NCBI GenBank assembly: GCA_964017065.1
Contig: OZ024784.1
Coordinates: 15,791,152-15,855,151 of the forward strand
DNA length: 64,000 nt
Source: Haliclona indistincta
Lineage: Eukaryota; Porifera; Demospongiae; Haplosclerida; Chalinidae
Direction: 5' to 3'
Positions 34,701 through 44,649 of this stretch are shown piece by piece; the first letter of the stretch is position 1; each line of letters begins with the position of its first letter. The position numbers and the translations under genes were made by a program. Under the pieces are notes generated by a model, which did not search any database, had not been told where the DNA came from, and was given only the letters and a program-made list of their open reading frames with translations.

Positions 34701-37700
34701 GAATTCAATGTGCATATAATGTACATTGAATTCGCAATTTTGCCATAGTATAATGAAGGGCCTTAAATGGGTGCACACTGCTCACTTCATACTTGTTTAC
34801 TCTTTCCCTATCTAGGTCGTTCTGCTTGATTTACAGCACAATGAGCTGACAGAAATACCTCGTTGTATCCTTGAGCTGCCTAGTCTAACCAAACTCATCC
34901 TCTCCCACAATCATATTGTGGAATTGCCTGATATACATGAGTGGTCCGCTGGTCTGACAGTACTAGATTTGGCTTTCAATGAGCTAAGTAACCTCCCTAA
35001 TACAATCGTAGCTCCCTCCATCAGGACACTGAATATCAGCGGCAACAAATTTCGCTTCGTTCCACTTTGCATCTGCTCGTTTACCAGCCTTCAATATCTT
35101 GATCTCAGTGAAAATGTTCACATTCGCTTTCTTCCTGTTGAAATGGGTCGACTCTCTAATCTTACTAAGCTAGGACTGAAGGGTCTGAAATATCTCAGTG
35201 ATCCTCCACGTAATGTTCAGCGTGATGCAAGAGACTGTGTTTACTACCTCAATAGCAAGCTTCGCAGTGCTAAAAAATTTTATCGCATGAAGCTTATGCT
35301 TATTGGCAAGCAAGATCGAGGTAAGACAACTTTGGTAACTCGACTGCTAGGCAATGAGATCGTGGGTCCCAACCAGTCTACGGTAGGTGTAGACGTGAGC
35401 GAGTGGAATTATGGTGGTATTGGCAAGCGCAAGTTTCAGTTTAGTATCTGGGACTTTGGTGGTCAAGAAGAATACTATGCTACTCATCAGTGCTTTCTCT
35501 CTGAGCGATCTATGTACCTCCTTCTTTTCAACCTCAAGCACGGAGAAAAAGGAGTTGAGGAGCTCAAACCATGGCTTGACAACATTGTCCTCAGAGCACC
35601 ACGTTCCTGTGTCATCATTGTTGGTACTCATCTTGATGAAGTGGAAGACTCAGAAAGGCCACAGATCGACCAACTTCTCAACAGTGTGGCCACTCTTGCC
35701 AGCAGCTATGGCAACAAGCTGCAAGTTCCTGAAGTACTGCCTGTTGGTCTTGTGAACAGGCTAGAGAACATAGGATATCTTCGTGAGGCAATATACTTAC
35801 ATGCTTCTGAGTTTAAGGCTCGAGGAAACCAGCCAATTATGGGACAAGAGATTCCTGCTAGCTATTTTCAGCTCAACAAAGAATTGGAGAAGATACAACA
35901 ACAAGTGAAAGAAAACAAGAGTGAGCCAATCATGCATGCCGAGCGCTTCAAGGATCTAGTTCAACAACTGAAGCTCCCTGATATCCACAGCGATGGAGAG
36001 CTGCGAACAGCCACCCTCTTCCTCCATGAGGTAGGAACTATTCTCCACTATGATGATCGAAGTCACAGCTTAAATGAGCTATATTTCGTGGATCCTTGCT
36101 GGCTTTGCGACATGATGTCAAAAGTTGTCAGAAGAAACAACTTTGTCAAGAATGGAATTCTCCATAGTATGTACATACCATTTCTTTATCGTGAGAAACA
36201 ATTTCCCTGGCAGTACTTTGAGCAGTATATCACTCTTCTGGATCGCTTTGAAATAGCTCTTCCACTCGACAACAAGCGAGTACTTATTCCCTCCATGTTG
36301 CCCATTGAGCGTCCAAACGATGCTGATCTATCTAGTCATCCAGATGGCCCTTACTACATGCGCTACATCACGTTTGCTACTACTGTTCCTCCTGGATTCT
36401 GGAGCCGACTTATCTCTCATATCATGCACACTGTGCCTGAAGTGTACCATGCTGTTGATGTGAAAGCTGCCTTATCAAGTGATGAGGAGGCTATGGCATA
36501 TTCTTATCCTGGAACACCAGATAAAAAATCAGGCGACTTACTTATGGATTCTTCTGAGGGCGTCTCTTCTGCTGGACTTCAATCTCCCAAGGCACAGTCT
36601 CCTTTGTCTTATCCTTCTACTCCCGGTAGTCAACCTACTGTTCACCCACCCATTGTTTTGCCTAATATCAGTCGCATTATTCATGATGAAGACTTTGGCG
36701 ATGTCAATCCCGAAGACATCAAACTGGTGTACTGGAGAGAAGGACTAGTGTATGATGGACCTACAGTTAGTTTTGCTGTGGAGTCACTGACAGGATCAGG
36801 GCATAGATCAAAATCTGGTAGACAAGGTGTGCTATTAAAGGCATCTCCTACTGGGAAAGGCACCAAGACTATCTGCCTCTTGGTCGACTTGGTATTGGCA
36901 CTTATTCATGACTGGTATCCAGGCCTGAACGAAAGTACCTTTGCCGGTGCATGTGGTGTTGAGCAACGCATCCCTTGCTACGAGTGCCTCAGAGAAAATC
37001 ATAGTGATCCTTTTGAGTTTGAAATTGAGCAATCACGTCTACATATAAGTAACAATCAGATGCAGATACGATGTGGATACAACACAAGAGATGATTCAGC
37101 CAATCATTTAGTCCAATTAAGTGACATTGTTCCAGATATGCTCTTGAGAGATCTTGATGATGTATTTCTCCTTAAACATTCTGAAATCAAGTATCAAGAA
37201 GATGCCAATTCTTTGCTAGGCGAGGGTGGCTTTGGAAAGGTGTATCGAGGCAAGTGCAGAGATAAGAGTGTTGCTATTAAGAAGTACATAGTGAACAGCA
37301 ATCGTCTTGAAGATGCTTTCAGTGAGCTTCGAGCAGAAGCTCTTGTTCTTCAGAAGTCTCATCATCCGTGTTTAGTGTGTCTTGTGGGAGTCTGTGTTCA
37401 TCCTATGATGGCACTGGTTCTAGAAGAAGCTCCCATGGGATCTTTAGAGAAGTACCTCATTAAGAAACCAATACCAATTTCTCGAGTTGTGATCTATCGC
37501 ATGGCAGCTCAGATTGCAGCTGCACTAAGGTTTCTTCATAATACAGGGTACATCTATAGAGATCTGAAGGCAGCAAATGTGCTTGTTTGGTCACTAGAGC
37601 CTGAGTCTTTGTGCCACTGCAAGGTAACAGATTTTGGTATCACCACGCATCTCTCTCCAGTTGGAGCACTTGGAATTCAAGGAAACAAATGGTTTATTGC

Positions 37701-39249
37701 TCCAGAGGTTCTCTACATTGGAAAGAGGAAGGCTGTTTACACTCACAAGGCTGACATATTTTCTTTTGCAATGTTGCTGTATCAGATGATTGCTCGTCGC
37801 TGTCCTTTTCATAATATACAGCCAGTGAAGATTGATACGAAGGTTGTGAGTGGAGAGCGTCCGAACATTGTTGATGTCCCTTTCGCTGACACTGGTTACT
37901 TTTTCTTGACCTACTTGATGAAGAAATGCTGGGAAGACAGACCAGAGTTACGACCACAGACCAGTGATATCATCAACAAAGTGTCTGGAATGGTCATGCA
38001 GTCAGTGATGGCCATACATTCAGTGAACAGTCGCTTCTCCGTACGTAATTGCTGTTGTGCAACATTGTCTTGCAAATCTGCTCAATTCCATAGCAGTAGC
38101 CAATTCAGCGAGTCTTGCAAATTCAACAGTAGGAGCCTATTGGGTGAGCTTTGGGTTTGTTGTGATGGGACTGAAGGAACAGAATTTATCATTTACAGCA
38201 CTAGAATGGAAAATCTGGGCAAGATACTCATCAAGAACAATCAAGTGCAGTGCATGTGCGTGTGTGGAGACCATGTCTGGGTTGGATCACGAGCTGGCAT
38301 TGAGTACGGAGTGATTGATATATTTTGCAAGACGTCACATGAGCATGTTCATAACATAAAAATGACTAAGTTGGTCTCCTGCATCACCTGTTCTGACTCA
38401 ACTGTCTACCTCGGTACACTTGAGGGCTACTGTTTTGCTTTCTGCATGGATATCAAGGCCATTCAGTCGAATGCTCGTCCACGATATAAGTACATCTCTG
38501 AGAATGCAGTAGATGGTATTGCTGTGACTAACAAGCATGTATGGGTGTCTCACACTAAGCTGATATACTTCCTCAACCTTGAAACACTGCAAATGGAACA
38601 CTCCTGGCACCGACAAGGGAATCAAGATGCGTTCATTGGACAGCTGTCATGTTCAAATGATGGAAAGATCATCTGGAGTGCTCATCTTGGAGGAACAATA
38701 TTATCTGCTTTTGATGCACATGATGAGACCCACTTGTACGATATCAATATCCAGCAAGAGTTCATACGTTTAGTTGGGAAAGGAATCCACTCAGAATATG
38801 ATATCATAATGACAGCCGTAACTCCAGCACTAGACACAGTGTTTGTGGGCATGGCAACAGGTCACATCGTGGTATTCCATGAGCAACTAGTAATGATGAT
38901 TGCTCGACCATACACAGAGTATGTGAGGTTCCTTTGTCCGATTTTATCAGAAGGCCCTTGTCAGACAGAAAAATGCATGGTCTTGGCTGGAGCTAAAGGA
39001 TTCACCAGCCCTTTACCAGAGTACGATGTTGTTCTTTCTACAGCCGACTCAGAGGAAGAAAAAGGACATCAATCAGCCGGTGTACTAGTGATGTTTGAAG
39101 CTTATCCTGGCCCAATGATAAAGCAGATGAAATGTCTTGAGGATGATGAAGGAGGCTATTTGTCATCACACACTAATCTCGCCAGAATGATTCGTAGTCA
39201 GCACTTCAAAGATGCTACTCATATCCTTGATTCACCTACGCATGTTTGA
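31773..39249 (+). CDS. LRRK1-like: LRRK1-like ROCO kinase, copy B (tandem duplicate without ankyrin exon and C-terminal tail)
   Basis: My model has exons 31773-31821 (MARYFSFKKKDSNSLQ), 33673-34259 and 34816-39249, in frame, 1689 residues. From about 33705 to 39230 it is nearly identical to copy A, exon for exon, with the same LRR, ROC (P-loop near residue 375), COR, kinase (from about 1008) and WD40 domains. The ankyrin exon is absent and replaced by a short lysine-rich exon. The coding region ends at HILDSPTHV, where copy A continues for almost 180 residues. The activation segment reads GNKWFIAPE instead of GTKGFIAPE, and DFGIT instead of DFGIA. The first exon is inferred from splice signals and matching phase only. 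It is expected to act as a ROCO GTPase/kinase; kinase output may differ from copy A. Confidence 0.87.
32486..32626. mobile_element. Small inverted-repeat element (MITE-like)
   Basis: 141 bases with roughly 27-base terminal inverted repeats: GTTAGACTGCGCATCC...CGGATCTAC on the left and GTTAGACAGCGCATCC...AGGATCTAC on the complementary strand of the right end. No coding capacity. No clear target-site duplication. Confidence 0.7.
32648..32797. mobile_element. Tigger/pogo-type MITE with TA target site
   Basis: 150 bases starting CAGTGAAACCCCTCT and ending, on the other strand, CAGTGGAGCCTCTATAAAGC. Both ends are flanked by TA. The CAGT(G)-AACC-TCTATA end pattern is typical of pogo/Tigger DNA transposons of the Tc1/mariner superfamily. 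Non-autonomous. Confidence 0.75.
34296..34766. mobile_element. TTAA-bounded inverted-repeat element in LRRK copy B intron 2
   Basis: 471 bases bounded by TTAAGGCC on the left and GGCCTTAA on the right. Inner inverted motifs are shared (GTGCATTGAATTC at the left; the complement of GAATTCAATGTGCAT at the right) along with several AATGCGCATT-like words, some also found in the element at 26131-26552. TTAA on both sides resembles piggyBac-type insertion, but the ends are not a clean match to a known family. Confidence 0.5.
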
Positions 39250-39490
39250 AGATTAAAGTGCTTACAGATTAATTACATCAATACCTGAAGAAACTTGCAC
39301 CATAGTTACAAATATCTTTAATCCTCATTTTAGTTTATTGATCGTCATAATAATTATAATAATGATTTCACAGTATAAACAAATTTGACATAGGTCTTGT
39401 GAATAGTTACATGGTATGCAGTTTAGATCAGTAGTTCAGACTTAGTAGTGGTAGTGAGTATTTACAAATTGCATGTAATAAAGTACTTGT

Positions 39491-42400
39491 TTAGTTATTA
39501 ATCCTGTCAGCCATCTCATTCTCTTCCATCCGTTTTAGAGCAGCTCTCAACACACTCCATGAGGGCACACCTTTCTGTGATACAGTGTCTTTCTGTTGCA
39601 GCCAAGCTACCAGCATCTTTAACTTGCACTGTGAGATATTTCTATGCTGTTCTTCTGAAATTCTTTCCAATGTGGGATAGTGCAGGCCCAACTTTAGACC
39701 AAGGTTCATCCAGTCATTCAGATCTTCTACAATTTCCAACACATCACACAGATCATTAACAGCTGTGAGTGAAAAAAAAACAGTTTTGTGATCTAAAGTC
39801 TGTTTCAAAACATGACACAGATGCCAGCATTAGACAACAAGGCTTATGACACTGCATGATAAAAATTACAATCTAATCTTAGTATTGATCAGCATAATGT
39901 TTGTTAGAAGCTAGCACAAGCATCATATTGTAGCCAGGTTTTACTCACAGAGTGTGTCACTGCTAACAGCATCAGGAGCTTCTGGTGGCTCTATGTCCTC
40001 TGCTTTCAGTTCTGCTACTTCCTGTACACACATACATAATACTACTGCACATGTCATTAGCAACAGTGCTCACCAGAGGATTCCTACCGGCAAATATGCT
40101 TTGTTTGTTCAGGCAATCTCTCAGTTCCTTATGGTCTTGTGGTTTCTGCTGGGCCTGTTGGAAGTACCTGAGTACTTCCTGAAAGAGGGAATCTAGAACA
40201 GGTTGGCTAGCCATGGTTTCTTTGAAGAGCTGGCAGACAGATGAGGGTCGTAAGAGATAGTAAGGTTCACAAGATAGAGCATCACTTGTAAGAAACTTGT
40301 TTCTTCCTTCCTTTCGATCCAAAAGAAGCTTATGCTGAAGAAGCATCGACTTTGCTACTGTAGGCATATCAAATAGGTCGATATCAGGCAAGATGTCAAA
40401 GGGATAGCGGTCTAGTAGAGAGGGAGAGATTAGACATTCACATGTGCTCACAACACTGCACAGCTGCTGTTGGAGGTCAAGGATCATCCTAATGACACTG
40501 CTAATGATCTCTGCTGCTTCTGTACTTTTCTCAGACACCAGCACAATAACCCAGCGATTACGATCCACAATCTCTACTACTGTGGACACACCAGAGACGC
40601 TCTCCCAGCTAATTCCATTTCTCCACACCATGCATTGTCGCTCAAGACCACGTAGAGAAGAAGAGGGAGAAAGATGCTTACTGGCCAAAGGAAATGTGAA
40701 CGCTAGTCGAAGGAGAAGGATATGTAGAAAACGATTACTGAAAAATTGATGAGGGTCACTGCATCCCAAACACCAGCCAAACCTAGGAGAGAAGAAAATA
40801 TCAGGTCGATGCTCTTTAACTAAACTTGGGAAAAAGAGATGGCTTGCTCCTAATGGTGATGGTATTAGTGATCCTAAGTTAGTTCCTTGAAGTGCTGAGG
40901 GGTCTACTGGACGACAGAATTCCATGCTCTCAAGACAGCCCACTAGCATCTCTGAACTATACCGAGGGAAAAACTCTTCTAGGGCTGTAATAGGTACTAT
41001 TCCAGTATTGCTGGAGAGAGATCGGCGATACTGCTTAAAATTGTTGGGAGCAAATAGTGTTCCATTGACGTCTCTCAGTAGCGTCTCTTTCTCTACAACC
41101 ACCCAGCTAGACTGGGGACGTCCCTGGTTAAGCACAAAGATAATGAGGCCTTTATCACAGAGGAAGGTTAGTGACTCTATCAGTATAGTAGAGTCAGGAG
41201 AAGGAAAATCTTTGTCTGAAGCAAGAGAAGAGGCCAGCTCTTGTACTGTGCAACTTGACTTCCCAAGCTTTGTTCGAAGAAAAGCATACAACACATGACA
41301 GTACAAACTCATGCTGGGCTGGGATGATAGTATGGCTTGTTGACTGGTTGAGAGGAGAGAACGGAATTGACGTGCCTCTTTGGTTTTTGACCATCGGCAA
41401 TCCATGCTAACAAATCCTCCATATGTCAGCTGCTTCATTCTGCTCTCTGCTATGCTCTCCACTAGTGAGCTCTTCTCCTTGATTTCTCGTGGTGACTTGA
41501 CCAGGTCAGCATGGCTGCCAACTATGATGATGTGTGATGATTCTTTGGCTGAGGTGCAGGCATTCTCGATAAAACTCATCCAGTAGTGTACAGACTCACT
41601 GATCTTCTCCATGCACTGGCTCATATCAACAATATTAACAAAAATAGCAGCAGAATTCTTCATGACACGTTCTAGTACAGCGGCATGACTAGAATAGTAC
41701 TCTTGCTGGCCAGCGAAATCATATAATACCATGTTACCAACCTCCTCCACTTTGCTTTCGATATGAAGAGGTACGATTCCAGCAGTGAGGCATTCTACAT
41801 TAGAAACACGACCTGATGATAGAACTGAGAAAAACCCAGCCTCTTTAGCTGTGGCTAAGAGAAGAATAAGCTGAGATATGGTGGTTTTTCCTGCTCCACT
41901 GTATCCAGTTAAGATAACTTTTGTGATAGCGTGTACAGGGAAGTCCCTCTTGTATTGTGGAAATGACTGAAACAGTTTCAGTATATCATAACTGTCATCA
42001 TGTTTACTCGCATAGTCTAGCGGAGTTTTTCCAAACTTGTCCTCGGCCAGAGGGTCTACTTTACCAGTTGACAGTAAGTATAAGATAGTGTGTGTGCAAC
42101 CATTGCAACAGGCTCGATGAAGTGGTGTATGACCATTCTTGGTCTTACATGATGGGTCACAGCGTACCTCACTGATGAGATATTGGGTGATGTTGAGATG
42201 ACCAGAATTACAAGCAAAGTGAAGCGGCGTATACTCATCATTGTCTTTAATCATTGGATCACAGTGTTGTTCATTGATTAAGTACCTTGTTATCTCCAGG
42301 TGACCATTGATAGCGGCATAGTGCAGAGGAGTGCTTCCATTAGAGTCCCTAGAATTGGCGTCGCACTTGTAATTGGCTATCAGTTCAATGACGAGATTCA

Positions 42401-42614
42401 CCCAGTCGTGGGCAGCTGCCAGGTGGAGCAGGGAGACGAGACTAGCAGCCCACCAAACTACTGGAACATTGATCGTTATCGTTCTGGCGCCAGCTGGTTG
42501 TCGTGTTTGTGGTAGTAATCGCTCAGCGTCTAGTTTGTTCCCTCGTTGAAAAGCTACAACGCATTCTCTTTCTAATCGTTCTTGTGAATGCTGTGATGAC
42601 GTTGCTGTAGACAT
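39491..42614 (-). CDS. Ankyrin-ROC-COR-Death domain protein (ROCO family)
   Basis: Exons 42614-40074, 40021-39949 and 39762-39491 join in frame to 961 residues. Ankyrin repeats occupy about 55-205 (NGSTPLHYAAINGHLEIT, EYTPLHFACNSGHLNIT, GHTPLHRACCNG). The ROC GTPase follows (P-loop GYSGAGKTT near 240, DFAGQQEYYSSH, GSHADLV), then a COR region (about 420-700). Exon 3 encodes a Death domain (LNDWMNLGLKLGLHYPTLERI ... VLRAALKRM, about 875-960). Ankyrin-ROCO-Death proteins are found in non-vertebrate animals and are thought to link GTPase switching to apoptosis or immune signalling through Death-domain contacts; the partner here is unknown. No kinase or WD40 domain, so it is a separate ROCO branch from its LRRK neighbours. 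Head-to-head with GALM. Confidence 0.88.
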
Positions 42615-42723
42615 CTAGACAGCTTGTACTTGCTGGGAAGGGAGCTAGCGGGCGTGTAGCTCGGCGGGAGGGGCTTGTGACCGATTCGTGTACTCGTTCG
42701 TGTACGTGACACGTGACATAGAC
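42615..42723. promoter_or_regulatory. Divergent promoter (ankyrin-ROCO-Death / GALM)
   Basis: 109 bases between opposed start codons. CACGTG lies at 42710-42715, inside GTGACACGTGACAT, only 8 bases before the GALM start. Confidence 0.5.
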
Positions 42724-44493
42724 ATGTCGGTAACAACTATCAGTAATTCTAGCGGTCTCTCTATCTCCGTCACTTCAGTCGGAGCCTCTGTTACGGAAAT
42801 CAAGCTTCCCGATGGGTAAGATGCAGCATGATTATACATGTAATATGTATCGTGCTCCAAGCTGCATGCATGAATGTTTGGTAACACCCACTTAATTTTC
42901 TGCAGGACTGATGTTGTTCTAGGCTACAAAGACTTAGAAGGTAAATTTGCTCTGCAGTGCAACAACTATAGGTTCTCTTTTTCTCAGTATACAAGACCAA
43001 TCCTTTCTACCTGGGATGCAGTGTAGGACGAGTGACCAACCGCACTGCTGGAGCCCAGTTCACGCTGGATGGTAAAACCTACAAATTGACTGCAAATGCC
43101 GGAGACAATCATCTACACGGTGGAATAGATGGATTTAACAAAGTGCATATGCTTTTCTGTTACTCTAATAATTATGATTTTATGTCTCTTAGGCTGATTG
43201 GAAACTGGAGAGTCGCACAGAAACATCGGTTACATACAAACACACTAGTCCAGATGGTGACCAAGGTTACCCAGGTACACTCACGGCTCATGCTCGCTAC
43301 TCTCTGTGTGGGTCTAATGACATGTTGGTGGAGTACTGGGCTGAGACTACTGCTCCTACTCCTGTCAATATGACTAACCATAGCTACTTTAACCTAACTG
43401 GAAAGGTATGTATAAAGGTTTAACTGAGCTACAATGTGTGCAATACTGTTAGGGTACTATAGAGGACCACATACTAACACTGAATGCTGATACCTACACT
43501 CCTCTAGACCCTAAGGATCTAACTGCTACTGGTAAGAACGATAGTGCATAGACATGTGCACCAGTATAATGTGTAATTTGTAGTATTGGAGCACTTTGTA
43601 AAAAGCAAGTTGTGCATAGTAATACCAGGAGCGTATAAGGGGAAGGAGCGTTTAACTGTTGATAACGAAATCTAAAGTCTGCCGCTTGCGCTCAAAAAGC
43701 TTCCTTATAAGGAAGGTTTTTGCTGGCCGCATATGACGGTGATCATGGCTCTGGCTGAATGCTCGCTTGTTTTAGCTGGAAACGGGCAGGACGAAGCGTG
43801 GATGAACATATTATAGGTAGGAAATAGCGAGCAACAATGCACAAAGAAAGGCCCAAGTTCCAAGTAGCAACAGCGCATGGCGGCAGACTAGCAGTTGAAC
43901 GCTCCTTCCTACGCTCCTGGTAATATGTATAGATGTCATGCATTTTTGCAGTGTTTATAGTGGTGTTTGTTGATTCAGGTGAAATTGCTCGACTGACTGA
44001 TCCAATTGATTTCCAAAAACCTCGTCGTGTTGGGGAGAAAATGAGTCAGGTTGGAGAGCGAGGCTATGATCACAACTATTGTCTCAAGAAGACTCCATTG
44101 CTTGATGGAGATAAAGATCTTCACTGGGCTGCTACGTATGTGAAATGTGTTATTGAAGTTTCTTCACTCTGCGTTAATACAGGCTCAAAGATCCCAACTC
44201 CGCGCGGTCGCTTCAGATCTTCACTGACCAACCTTGTGTGCAACTGTATGTTGGTGGTTATTTGGATGGAGTAACGCTTGGGAAAGATGACTTACCAATA
44301 CAGCCTCATGCTGGGCTGTGCTTGGAGACGCAGCATCATCCCAATGCAGCCAATGAGGTAACAATAAATCTATATGCAGCAACAACACACTATTATTGTT
44401 ACGATCTCTCTCGCATAGCCTGCTTTTCCAAGCATCATACTCAAACCAGGTGATAAGTACATCAGCAAAACTCTATGGAAGTGGAGCTGGTAA
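42724..44493 (+). CDS. GALM: GALM, galactose mutarotase (aldose 1-epimerase)
   Basis: Interconverts alpha and beta anomers of galactose and glucose, the entry step of the Leloir pathway, in the cytosol. Exons 42724-42815 and 42906-42940, then about six more; frame is kept throughout and the stop is at 44491-44493. Family blocks in order: [25 protein letters not shown] (first catalytic region), [13 protein letters not shown] (catalytic His), and [14 protein letters not shown] (catalytic Glu), ending [10 protein letters not shown]. Length is about 340 residues, normal for the family. The intron after DLTATG (about 43531-43978) contains a small transposon. Confidence 0.93.
43624..43921. mobile_element. 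MITE-like element in GALM intron
   Basis: 298 bases with terminal inverted repeats: ACCAGGAGCGTATAAGG...AAGGAGCGTTTAACTG on the left, ACCAGGAGCGTAGGAAGGAGCG then TTCAACTG on the other strand of the right end. AAT is present on both sides and could be a 3-base target duplication. A perfect hairpin (AAGCTTCCTTATAAGGAAGG region) sits near 43698. No coding capacity. Confidence 0.8.
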
Positions 44494-44649
44494 ACCCAAT
44501 GACAATAATTATTACATAATGTAAAAGTGTGAATTGACTAAGTCAAGTTTTTAGTGATTCTAATGAACACAAGAGATTATTTGAATTGCCTGAAGTTAAA
44601 AGCCTGTAATAAATTTCAAAATGAACTAAAAAATGTCACTAATACACAC

